From positions 1 through 20,708 of the forward strand of contig PFOE01000086.1 in the NCBI GenBank assembly GCA_002792355.1: DNA of 20,708 bases, given 5' to 3'. The stretch comes from Candidatus Roizmanbacteria bacterium CG_4_10_14_0_2_um_filter_36_35 (GTDB taxonomy: Bacteria > Patescibacteriota > Microgenomatia > UBA1406 > GWC2-37-13). Made by a program: the position numbers and the translations under genes. The notes under the pieces are model-generated. The model was not told the DNA's origin, did no database searches, and saw nothing but the letters and a program-made list of their open reading frames with translations. Below, piece after piece: positions 13,437-20,055 of the stretch (position 1 is its first letter; every line of letters starts with the position of its first letter).

Positions 13437-16400
13437 ATGTTTAAAAATGTTAATTCGAATATAAGTTTTCCCGAAATGGAGAAGAAATGGTTAAAACATT
13501 GGTATGAAAAAGGAATTGTCAGCAAATATCTTGCAAAAAACAGAAACTCAAAGAAATACTTTTCTTTCTTAGACGGACCGATTACTGCTAATAATCCGAT
13601 GGGCGTTCACCACGCATGGGGAAGAACTTACAAAGATCTTTGGCCTAAGTTTTATAATCTTTTGGGTTATAAGCAGCGTTTTCAGAACGGTTTTGACTGC
13701 CAGGGTCTCTGGGTTGAGGTTGAAGTCGAGAAAGAATTAGGACTAAGAACTAAAAAAGACATTGAAAATTTAGTACCTGGAGATCCAAAAGCTTCAATTG
13801 CCAAATTCGTCCAACTCTGCAAAGACCGCGTAATGAAGTTTTCCACAGTCCAGACAAAACAGTCAAAAAGATTGGGTTATTTTGCCGACTGGGATCATTC
13901 CTACTTCACGATGAGTGACGAAAACAACAACATGATCTGGCGCTTTCTTAAAGTCTGTTATGAAAACGGCTGGATTTATAAAGGTAGAGAGTCAGTTCCT
14001 TGGTGTCCAAGATGTGAAACCGCCATTTCCCAGCATGAGATGTTGACTGAAGATTATAAGGAGCTGGTGCATGAGTCGATATATTTTAAATTACCAATAA
14101 TAAATAACAAATCACAAATTACAAATAAACATCAAAACGAGTTTTTACTTGTCTGGACCACGACTCCGTGGACGATTCCTGCCAATATTAGCGTTGCTAT
14201 TGATAAAACACTTGATTATTCATTGGTCGAAACCGAAGGAGAAAGACTTTGGCTAACAAAAGATAGAATTAACGATGTTCTTAAAGGAAAAATTCATAAA
14301 GTTATAAAAACAGTTAAAGGAGAAGAATTAGTAGGACTAAAATACAAAGGACCGTTTGATGATTTACCAGCTGTTAAGAAGGTTGCTGAAGAAAATTCAA
14401 ATAACTTTCATATTGTTTTTGCGACTGATCAGAACATTCTTCCAGTAACAACTGCTGAAGGAACAGGAATGGTGCATACGGCGGTTTCTGCGGGTACAGA
14501 AGATTTCAAAATTGGAAAGAAGCTTAGTTTACCTATGATTCCGGTTATTCAGGATAATGCCGACTATTTACCCGATCTTGGATTTTTGTCTGGGAAAAAT
14601 GCCAAAAAACATCCAGAGATAATTATTGATTATCTAAAACAAAAAGAAAATGGAAAATATTTATTAAAAACAATGCCTTTCACTCACCGTTATCCGGCTT
14701 GTTGGCGGTGTAAAACAGAGTTAGTGTGGAAGGTGGAGGATGAATGGTATATCGCAATGGACCGTCCTTCGCGTAAAGCTACGGCCGGCAAGCAAACCAG
14801 TTTAACTTTAAGACAGAGGATGATTGAGGTGGCGAAGAAGATCAAGTGGATGCCGGAGTTTGGCTTGGACCGGGAACTGGACTGGTTAACAAACATGCAT
14901 GATTGGCTGATTTCCAAAAAAAACCGTTACTGGGGTTTAGCCTTGCCAATCTATGAATGCGATAGTTGTAAAAATTTTGAGGTAATCGAGTCTAGGGAAG
15001 AATTAAAGAAAAAAGCGGTTTCCGGCTGGGATAAATTCGAAGGTCACACTCCTCACAAACCCTACATCGACGAAGTGAAAACAAGATGTTCAAATTGCGG
15101 AAAATTGGTTTCACGAATCAATGACGTTGGCAATCCTTGGCTTGATGCCGGAATTGTTAGTTATTCAACGATCACGGAAAATAATCAAGGAGAATCATTG
15201 TATTTAAAAGACAAAAAAGCCTGGAGAAAATGGTTTCCGGCTGATTTTATCACCGAGTCTTTTCCCGGCCAGTTTAAAAACTGGTTTTATGCTTTGATTG
15301 CAGAATCAACCGTATTGGAAAACGAACCGTCTTTTAGACGCGTTTTGGGATACGCTACTCTTTTAGGCGAAGATGGTAGACCGATGCACAAAAGCTGGGG
15401 CAATATGATTGAGTTCAATGAGGGAGCCGATAAAATTGGCGTTGATGTGATGAGATGGATGTTTGTACGTCAAAATCCATCCGACAACCTCCTTTTCGGT
15501 TATAAAAAAGCCGATGAGGTAAGACGGCAGTTTTATCTGATGTTGTGGAATGTGTATAAGTTTTTTGTGGAATATTCTAACTTAGATAAATGGTCTGGAC
15601 ACCCTCAGGGTGACCAGACATATAACGGTCACCCTAAGGGTGTCTTGGATAAATGGATTCTTAGCAGGTTTGCCAATTTAGTTTTATTGGTAGAAAAAAG
15701 TCTTAAAGAATTTGATGCCAAAGATGCGACTTTAGAAATCGAAAAGTTCGTTTCTGATCTGTCAACCTGGTATATTCGTCGAAGTCGGGATAGAATCTGG
15801 GTAAATAGTGAAGATAAAAAAGACAAAGAAAGTTTTTATTCGACTCTTTATTATATTTTAGTCAATCTTTCAATTATTATTTCACCTTTTATGCCGTTTG
15901 TCAGCGAGGAAATATATGTGAACTTAACCTGCCTGCCGGCAGGCAAGGCCGGAAAAGAATCTGTTCATTTGGAAAGTTGGCCCTCCTTCGCTAAAGCTTC
16001 GGAGGGTAAACCAAAAATAAATGAAAAATTAGAAAAAGAGATGGAGTTGGCTAGGAAAATAGTTGAAACAGGACATGCGAAAAGAAAAGAAGAGGGAAAA
16101 AAGGTAAGAATGCCTTTAGCAAAGCTAGAACTTGAAGTTGAAAGTGGCTTTTCAAAAATTTCTCCAGCAGTCTGGCAGATAGTTCTTGATGAATTGAATA
16201 TAAAAAATATCGTCGTCAATAAAACCGAGCGGTTTCCTAAAAAAGAAGTAAGCGTCTCAGAAGATAATCTTAATCACGAAGGCAGTGTTAGAGATTTAAT
16301 AAGAAGCATTCAATCCAGACGAAAAGAGTTGGGTTTAAAACCGACTGATTTTATTGAATTGACAGTTCCCGAGACTTATTTGGAAGATTCAGATTTAATT

Positions 16401-16460
16401 AAGAAGAAGGTGATGGCAAAAAAAGTTAAAGTCGGTCAAACGCTAGTTGTTTCAAAATAA
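13437..16460 (+). CDS. ileS: Isoleucine--tRNA ligase with repeat-derived insertions
   Basis: This 1007-residue class I synthetase charges tRNA-Ile. The HIGH-type region reads GVHHAWG (residues 56-62) and the KMSKS-type loop MHKSWGN (650-656); both depart from the textbook motifs, as I recall for one IleS subgroup. The editing-domain entry VWTTTPWTIPANIS, the RELDWL..MHDWLISKKNRYWGLALPIYEC block, and an anticodon-binding region (STWYIRRSRDRIW) confirm the class. Four CxxC pairs (C190/C193, C422/C425, C508/C511, C551/C554) suggest bound zinc. Five segments absent from typical homologues coincide with palindromic or repetitive DNA: about residues 220-232, 442-456, 718-738, 830-840 and 848-858. 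All keep the frame. rodA follows after 2 nt, so they are cotranscribed. Confidence 0.95.
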   Translation: MFKNVNSNISFPEMEKKWLKHWYEKGIVSKYLAKNRNSKKYFSFLDGPITANNPMGVHHAWGRTYKDLWPKFYNLLGYKQRFQNGFDCQGLWVEVEVEKELGLRTKKDIENLVPGDPKASIAKFVQLCKDRVMKFSTVQTKQSKRLGYFADWDHSYFTMSDENNNMIWRFLKVCYENGWIYKGRESVPWCPRCETAISQHEMLTEDYKELVHESIYFKLPIINNKSQITNKHQNEFLLVWTTTPWTIPANISVAIDKTLDYSLVETEGERLWLTKDRINDVLKGKIHKVIKTVKGEELVGLKYKGPFDDLPAVKKVAEENSNNFHIVFATDQNILPVTTAEGTGMVHTAVSAGTEDFKIGKKLSLPMIPVIQDNADYLPDLGFLSGKNAKKHPEIIIDYLKQKENGKYLLKTMPFTHRYPACWRCKTELVWKVEDEWYIAMDRPSRKATAGKQTSLTLRQRMIEVAKKIKWMPEFGLDRELDWLTNMHDWLISKKNRYWGLALPIYECDSCKNFEVIESREELKKKAVSGWDKFEGHTPHKPYIDEVKTRCSNCGKLVSRINDVGNPWLDAGIVSYSTITENNQGESLYLKDKKAWRKWFPADFITESFPGQFKNWFYALIAESTVLENEPSFRRVLGYATLLGEDGRPMHKSWGNMIEFNEGADKIGVDVMRWMFVRQNPSDNLLFGYKKADEVRRQFYLMLWNVYKFFVEYSNLDKWSGHPQGDQTYNGHPKGVLDKWILSRFANLVLLVEKSLKEFDAKDATLEIEKFVSDLSTWYIRRSRDRIWVNSEDKKDKESFYSTLYYILVNLSIIISPFMPFVSEEIYVNLTCLPAGKAGKESVHLESWPSFAKASEGKPKINEKLEKEMELARKIVETGHAKRKEEGKKVRMPLAKLELEVESGFSKISPAVWQIVLDELNIKNIVVNKTERFPKKEVSVSEDNLNHEGSVRDLIRSIQSRRKELGLKPTDFIELTVPETYLEDSDLIKKKVMAKKVKVGQTLVVSK
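14095..14130. repeat. AT-rich repeat arm inserted in frame in ileS
   Basis: An ATAATAAATAACAAAT / CACAAATTACAAATAA stretch encodes PIINNKSQITNKHQN between the expected YFKL strand and EFLLVWTTTPWT. It resembles the left arm of the ftsW-murG spacer hairpin (ATAATAAATGACAAAT ... CACAAATAA). Confidence 0.6.
14765..14787. repeat. Degenerate palindromic insertion in ileS
   Basis: CCTTCGCGTAAAGCTACGG resembles the CCTTCGCTAAAGCTTCGG element at 15984-16002 with a one-base insertion and substitutions. It encodes PSRKATAGKQ between EWYIAMD and the LRQRMIEVAKKIKWMPEFG block, where homologues usually have no such segment. Confidence 0.45.
15594..15644. repeat. Paired CACCC/GGGTG palindromes forming one 18-bp hairpin inside ileS
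   Basis: The arm 15598-15615 pairs with 15627-15644 at 17 of 18 positions (one C-A mismatch), with an 11-nt loop. Each arm is itself a near palindrome with a CACCCTMAGGGTG core, the same core found at 255-271 and 290-306. It encodes SGHPQGDQTYNGHPKGV in frame. Confidence 0.8.
15928..15948. repeat. GC-rich palindrome encoding LPAGKAG in ileS
   Basis: A perfect 14-bp palindrome GCCTGCCGGCAGGC (15931-15944) with imperfect extensions encodes CLPAGKAG in frame. A longer, perfect version lies in the non-coding region at 18481-18502. Confidence 0.8.
15981..16006. repeat. Palindrome encoding PSFAKASEGK in ileS
   Basis: CCCTCC (15981-15986) pairs with GGAGGG (16001-16006) around TTCGCTAAAGCTTC. The element encodes PSFAKASEG in frame, only 33 nt after the LPAGKAG palindrome, in the spacer between the catalytic and C-terminal helical parts of IleS. 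Confidence 0.75.
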
Positions 16461-16462
16461 AA

Positions 16463-17488
16463 ATGATCTTTTCTTCAATCTTTCTTTCGGTATTTGGATT
16501 ATTTAATCTTTTTGGCCTTAACCAAAGCCTTTTTTTCCGGCAATTGGTTTACTGCCTGTTGGCATTTATCATTTATTTTGTTATTAAATCTGTCGGGCGC
16601 CATTTTTTTCAAATAAACAGCCGTTTTTTTTACTGGTTTTTTATTGTTGTTTTATTAATTACTTATATCGTCGGTATTGAGGTAAAAGGATCAAGACGGT
16701 GGCTGGATTTTTATTTTATTCGGTTTCAAGCCAGCGAATTTTTCAAACCGTTCTTTATTACTTTTTTGAGCCAGTACTTATCTGATGAAAATATTTTTAA
16801 AAATGATTTGACTTTGTTTGTCAGGAGCTTCTTTTATTTTTTCCTGCCTTTTTTTATTATTTTCAAACAGCCGGATTTAGCCAATGCGGTGACTTTTTTA
16901 TTTATCTACTTAATCATAATTTTTTTCTCCAATATTCCTAAAAAATATTTGACATATTTTTTTGGTTTTATCGGTTTGTTTTTTCCCTTGGGTTGGTTTA
17001 TTTTAAAAGATTATCAAAAGCTAAGAATTATGAGTTTTTTTAATCCTCACCTTGACATTCAAGGAACAGCTTATAACATGATTCAATCGATAATAACAAT
17101 CGGCAGCGGAAAATTTTTCGGAAGAGGACTGGGTCTGGGAACGCAGTCTCGACTATATTTTCTCCCAGAAAACACCACTGATTTTGCTTTTGCCTCTTTA
17201 GTTGAGCAGTTTGGTTTTTTTGGCGGTTTTATGGTAATATTTTTTTACTCGTTGTTGATTTATTTTGTCACCAAAAGGACGATTAAGTTTTATTTTGAGA
17301 AAAAAGAAGAAGGCAAAGCCAAATTCCTATTCTCACTGGGACTTCTTTCTTATTTATCTTTTCAGGTGTTTATCAATATAGGAATGAATATGGGACTGCT
17401 GCCGGTCGCCGGAGTGGCGTTGCCTTTTATTTCGTATGGAGGCTCTTCTGTATTGGCATTATTAATAGGATTTGCTTTACTTCCTTAA
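16463..17488 (+). CDS. rodA: RodA-like SEDS peptidoglycan glycosyltransferase
   Basis: This is the second SEDS protein of the window: 341 residues, polytopic and very Phe-rich. It keeps the family landmarks GSRRWLDFYFIRFQASEFFK near residues 74-94, KQPDLANAVTF, FGRGLGLGTQSRLYFLPE, the catalytic-type aspartate D240 in NTTDFAFASLVEQFGFFGG, and the C-terminal VAGVALPFISYGGSS. RodA polymerises glycan during elongation, so with FtsW it implies separate elongation and septation machines, and probably a rod-like cell; the partner class B PBP is not in view. The start is 2 nt after the ileS stop, with no Shine-Dalgarno. It is slightly short at the C-terminus, ending at GFALLP. RodA rather than a second FtsW is inferred from its location away from the dcw cluster. 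Confidence 0.85.
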   Translation: MIFSSIFLSVFGLFNLFGLNQSLFFRQLVYCLLAFIIYFVIKSVGRHFFQINSRFFYWFFIVVLLITYIVGIEVKGSRRWLDFYFIRFQASEFFKPFFITFLSQYLSDENIFKNDLTLFVRSFFYFFLPFFIIFKQPDLANAVTFLFIYLIIIFFSNIPKKYLTYFFGFIGLFFPLGWFILKDYQKLRIMSFFNPHLDIQGTAYNMIQSIITIGSGKFFGRGLGLGTQSRLYFLPENTTDFAFASLVEQFGFFGGFMVIFFYSLLIYFVTKRTIKFYFEKKEEGKAKFLFSLGLLSYLSFQVFINIGMNMGLLPVAGVALPFISYGGSSVLALLIGFALLP

Positions 17489-17499
17489 GCTGGAGGCTT

Positions 17500-17582
17500 G
17501 ATACCGTTTTTTTCGACCGCCTCACTCCAAAGGGGCCCCAGGCGATTGTCTCAAAAAAGGTATCTTCGCCTTCTCCGAGACA
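17500..17582. other. Folded element after rodA, before the rplU promoter
   Basis: GATACC plus a T-run (17500-17513) pairs with an A-run plus GGTATC (17553-17564). Inside are CGCCT/AGGCG arms around GGGGCCCC. An alternative stem TGTCTC (17548-17553) / GAGACA (17577-17582) competes with the outer stem. It could be a terminator or attenuator for ileS-rodA, or a dispersed repeat; the sequence does not decide. Confidence 0.45.
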
Positions 17583-17599
17583 GGCCCCACAACTTAACA

Positions 17600-17627
17600 T
17601 TGCTTATCAATATTTTTTTTGTATAAT
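17600..17627 (+). promoter_or_regulatory. Promoter of rplU-rpmA
   Basis: -35 TTGCTT (17600-17605), 16-bp spacer rich in T, -10 TATAAT (17622-17627). The -10 ends 8 nt before the ATG at 17636, predicting a leaderless or nearly leaderless mRNA. Confidence 0.7.
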
Positions 17628-17635
17628 TTAAATCT

Positions 17636-17947
17636 ATGGTAACTTTTGCCGTTGTAAAAACAGGAGGAAAACAGTATCTAGTTAAAGAGGGCATGGAGAT
17701 TGTTGTTGATCGATTAGATTCAAAAGAAAAAGATAAAATCAATTTAGAAACTTTGATGACTTTTGATGAAGAAGGAAAATCAGTTGATTTAGGTACACCT
17801 GATTTAACTAAAAAAGTCCAGGCTGAAGTCGTTTCCCATTTTAAAGGTGATAAGATTAGAGTAGAGCATTTTAAAGCAAAATCTCGTTACAGAAAAGTGA
17901 GGGGATTCCGTCCTCAATTGACAACGTTAAAGATAATTAAAATTTAA
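17636..17947 (+). CDS. rplU: Large ribosomal subunit protein bL21
   Basis: This 103-residue protein matches bL21 in length and layout: the N-terminal FAVVKTGGKQYLVKEG motif, the middle VDRL, and the C-terminal rRNA-binding stretch VEHFKAKSRYRKVRGFRPQ, then LTTLKI. bL21 binds 23S rRNA in the large subunit. The pairing with rpmA is the common bacterial arrangement. The ATG follows a TATAAT box by 8 nt and has no Shine-Dalgarno. Relative to the family consensus (KRRKNSRRKQGHRQ), the basic C-terminal motif is divergent but keeps its charge pattern. Confidence 0.95.
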   Translation: MVTFAVVKTGGKQYLVKEGMEIVVDRLDSKEKDKINLETLMTFDEEGKSVDLGTPDLTKKVQAEVVSHFKGDKIRVEHFKAKSRYRKVRGFRPQLTTLKIIKI

Positions 17948-17956
17948 CATTAACTG

Positions 17957-18004
17957 ATTACAGATTACGAATTACTAATTAATTAGTAATTAGAAATTTG
18001 TAAT
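17957..18004. repeat. 48-nt AT-rich palindrome in the rplU-rpmA spacer
   Basis: The arms 17957-17980 and 17981-18004 pair at 21 of 24 positions with no loop; the central 22 bp (17970-17991, built from AATTACTAATT and its complement) are perfect. This is the third spacer in the window with such a structure, each using a different repeat word. Confidence 0.8.
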
Positions 18005-18031
18005 TAAATAATTAATAATTGTATTATCTAA

Positions 18032-18277
18032 ATGGCCCATACTAAGGCACAGAAAACAGTTAAAGGCAATCGAGACTCTCAATCAAAAAGGCTGGGAGTC
18101 AAAGTCTATGGAGGAAGTTTAGTTTCTCCAGGCAATATTATTATCCGGCAAAGAGGAACCAAGGTCAACGCCGGGTCAGGCACAATGTTAGGTCGCGATT
18201 TTACGATCATGGCATTAAAAAAGGGCACGGTCAAGTTCTTTCAAAAACGAGGAGAAGCCTACGTAGCTGTTGTGTAA
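18032..18277 (+). CDS. rpmA: Large ribosomal subunit protein bL27
   Basis: This 81-residue protein carries the bL27 signature: MAHTKA at the N-terminus, NRDSQSKRLGVKVYGG (residues 13-28), and the GNIIIRQRGTKVNAGSG core, then LKKGTVKF. bL27 lies near the peptidyl-transferase centre, where its flexible N-terminus contacts tRNA. That N-terminus is unusual: the common KAGGSTKNGRDS reads KAQKTVKGNRDS here, losing the glycine pair. There is no Staphylococcus-type N-terminal cleavage extension. It is presumably cotranscribed with rplU, although the spacer holds a 48-nt palindrome. TATTAT sits 4 nt before the ATG, too close for a leaderless promoter. Confidence 0.95.
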   Translation: MAHTKAQKTVKGNRDSQSKRLGVKVYGGSLVSPGNIIIRQRGTKVNAGSGTMLGRDFTIMALKKGTVKFFQKRGEAYVAVV

Positions 18278-18311
18278 CTTTTTTTCTATTACACTAAAAA
18301 GCTCGATACCG

Positions 18312-18423
18312 AAATTTTTATAGATTCTGTCACTCATGAACCTTTTCTTCTGCGAAGCTCTGCGGCATACGCCGCAATCCGCTTCTCGAAGACACTTTTC
18401 ATTCGTGACACCTATAAAAATTT
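18312..18423. other. Cloverleaf-like folded element of about 112 nt
   Basis: A perfect 12-bp outer stem (18312-18323 with 18412-18423) is followed inward by TGTCAC/GTGACA (18328-18333 with 18405-18410) and ATGAA/TTCAT (18336-18340 with 18398-18402). Inside are three small hairpins: CTTC-TGC-GAAG (18347-18357), TGCGGC-ATAC-GCCGCA (18361-18376) and CTTC-TC-GAAG (18382-18391). It contains no gene. It could be a non-coding RNA, a mobile palindromic element, or a structure in the rpmA 3' region. Confidence 0.55.
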
Positions 18424-18444
18424 GACATTGTCGTTTTTTGAAAA

Positions 18445-18570
18445 TCTAAACGGGTGTCGAGGGGAAAGGGTTCCCGGACGGCCTGCCTGCCGGCAGGCAG
18501 GCGCACAGTCGAGGGGTATTGTTCGAAGCGAGCACCGACGGGAATGAACCTAAGACAGGACCCGTTTAGA
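18445..18570. repeat. Composite repeat element with nested GC palindrome upstream of the ParB-like gene
   Basis: TCTAAACGGG (18445-18454) and CCCGTTTAGA (18561-18570) form a 10-bp perfect outer stem. Within it GTCGAGGGG occurs twice (18456-18464, 18508-18516). A perfect 22-bp palindrome at 18481-18502, with core GCCTGCCGGCAGGC, appears inserted between them and is the intergenic version of the LPAGKAG element in ileS. The right edge lies 6 nt before the possible -10 box of the next gene. Confidence 0.65.
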
Positions 18571-18576
18571 ATGATG

Positions 18577-18582
18577 TAAAAT
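18577..18582 (+). promoter_or_regulatory. Possible -10 box of the ParB-like gene
   Basis: TAAAAT ends 6 nt before the ATG at 18589. No clear -35 is visible; TAGAAT at 18567-18572 is an alternative -10. Confidence 0.35.
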
Positions 18583-18588
18583 AATATC

Positions 18589-19119
18589 ATGGACGATATT
18601 ATCGAAAAGATAAAAAAAGAGACAGATGTTTTTAGTAAGGCGAAATTAATAAGATATCTTCTTAGAGAAAAAAATATTAAAGTCATTGAACTGGCAAAAA
18701 AACTTTCCTTAACTTCTTCATATGTCTGCCATTTAAACAGATTAAACAATCTTTCAGAAATAATTGTAGACGGATACTATTCTAAGCTTATTGGTATCAG
18801 CCATCTTTTTCTTTTATCAAGAGTCAGTGATCAAAAAAAAATGTTTTTAGTTTACGAAAATATCCTATCAAATGACTTAACCATCAGGCAGACCGAAGAG
18901 CTGATTCGGGAAATTATCTACGAAGTAAAAACTAAAGGTAGTTTTCTTAAGCCGCAGGATAAAACAAAATTAATAGAGACGGTTGCAAAAAAATATCCTG
19001 ATTTAAAAGTTAATATCAGCCAAACCCGCACTAAAGCAAGGATCAATCTTGAGATTAAAGGAAGTTTAGATCGGACAACAAAATTAACTAAGGAGATAAT
19101 TAATAAATTAGAAGCTTAA
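18589..19119 (+). CDS. ParB/KorB-like helix-turn-helix DNA-binding protein lacking the CTPase domain
   Basis: This 176-residue cytosolic protein shows a ParB-type HTH at about residues 30-56 (KVIELAKKLSLTSSYVCHLN), followed by a helical segment resembling the ParB/Spo0J linker region (ISHLFLLSRVSDQKKM, then TIRQTEELIREI near 100-112). The last third is charged and may form a small alpha/beta domain. It lacks the N-terminal ParB nucleotide-binding motifs (GGER-type), so it is not a full partition protein. No parA neighbour or parS-like site is visible. A DNA-binding or regulatory role is inferred from the HTH alone. The start is the first ATG, right after a repeat element and a weak -10 box. 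Confidence 0.7.
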   Translation: MDDIIEKIKKETDVFSKAKLIRYLLREKNIKVIELAKKLSLTSSYVCHLNRLNNLSEIIVDGYYSKLIGISHLFLLSRVSDQKKMFLVYENILSNDLTIRQTEELIREIIYEVKTKGSFLKPQDKTKLIETVAKKYPDLKVNISQTRTKARINLEIKGSLDRTTKLTKEIINKLEA

Positions 19120-19130
19120 TTATTAACCAA

Positions 19131-19152
19131 CAATCCTTTTCCGCAAGGATTG
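19131..19152. terminator. 8-bp hairpin after the ParB-like gene
   Basis: CAATCCTT (19131-19138) pairs perfectly with AAGGATTG (19145-19152) around a TTCCGC loop, 12 nt after the stop codon. No U-run follows on +, so termination is uncertain. The right arm overlaps the -35 TTGACA of the next gene. Confidence 0.4.
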
Positions 19153-19179
19153 ACATTGTTTAGCAAAAGATAGTATAGA
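19150..19179 (+). promoter_or_regulatory. Promoter of the radical SAM gene
   Basis: A perfect -35 TTGACA (19150-19155), 18-bp spacer and -10 TATAGA (19174-19179). Transcription would start near 19186, about 11 nt before ATG 19197. Confidence 0.55.
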
Positions 19180-19196
19180 ATATAAACTAATCTCAT

Positions 19197-20055
19197 ATGA
19201 AAACGATGAAATAACTCTTCGTGTCGGATGTCGAAATATGTGCCGATACTGTCCGCAACTTTTAATTATTAAACAATACAACAAGCTAAGAGAAGAGGTG
19301 ATAATGAGCTTTGAAACTTTTAAAACCTGCTCAGATAAAATGCCTAAAAGTGTCAGGATTGATTTTTCAGGTATGGCCGAACCTTGGTTAAATTGCGATG
19401 CGACAAAAATGCTTCTCTATGCCTACAATAGCGGTTTTAAAAAAATCAGCGTTTTTACTACGACTGTCGGCATGACAGAAAAAGATTTTAAAAAAATAAA
19501 AATATCCCCTTTAGCGAATTTATGGTTCATTTGGCGGACGGAGAAGGAAATTTTAATATAGACGTGACAAAGGGATATTTAAAACTGCTGAATAAAATTA
19601 AACGGTCCGGTATTAAGAATATTGCTTATATGACAATGGGTAAAATCCATCCCTTATTGAAAAAGTCTTTTGGCAAAGTCGCAGAAGAAAAACTAATGCT
19701 TTCTCGAGCGGGTAATCTGGAGTTTGGTCCAAAATTATACCATCATGGATCAATTATGTGTAACAGTCCAAGCGGCTTAAAACATAACGTTCTGCTACCA
19801 AATGGAGATGTCTACCTTTGCTGTATGGATTATGCATTGACTCATAAGCTTGGAAATCTGCTAACAGGTGATTATGAAAAATTATTTAAAGAAAAGGAAT
19901 TTATAGACATAAAACAAAGATTAAAAAATGAAAGATTGGGCGATGTCATCTGTCGGCATTGTGAATACGCCGTTATTGATAACTATAAAAAATATCTTCG
20001 TCCGATAAAAAATTATTTGCTAAAAATCATCGGATTGAAGAGGGAAGGGGATTGA
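19197..20055 (+). pseudogene. Radical SAM/SPASM protein, interrupted by two one-base frameshifts
   Basis: The radical SAM CxxxCxxC motif (GCRNMCRYCPQ) begins at 19226, upstream of any usable in-frame start. Reading one extra A in the A4 run at 19200-19203 joins ATG 19197 to this frame (MKNDEITLRVGC). The frame then carries DFSGMAEPWLN, typical of the radical SAM barrel, up to about 19515. There one extra T in the TTT near 19516-19518 restores ANFMVHLADGEGNF and the rest. The second part has a SPASM-like cysteine region: MCNSPSG, LPNGDVYLCCMDY, CRHCEYAV. With both bases restored, the gene is 861 nt and closes at TGA 20053-20055. Both defects are single-base losses in short homopolymers, so sequencing error or recent decay are both possible. 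The substrate is unknown. The 3' end overlaps convergent lepB by 29 nt. Confidence 0.75.

Noticed and set aside
13437..16460. Intein in ileS
   Set aside because: The extra segments are only about 10-20 residues each and lack intein splice or endonuclease motifs; they match palindromic repeats.
18399..18749. 116-codon minus-strand frame across the repeat region and start of the ParB-like gene
   Set aside because: It is antisense to the HTH gene and reads through a palindromic repeat (LPAGRQA-type translation) with no family motif.
1572..20055. UGA recoding (code 25) as in some CPR lineages
   Set aside because: murL and the radical SAM gene both end naturally at TGA, and no internal in-frame TGA interrupts any clear gene.
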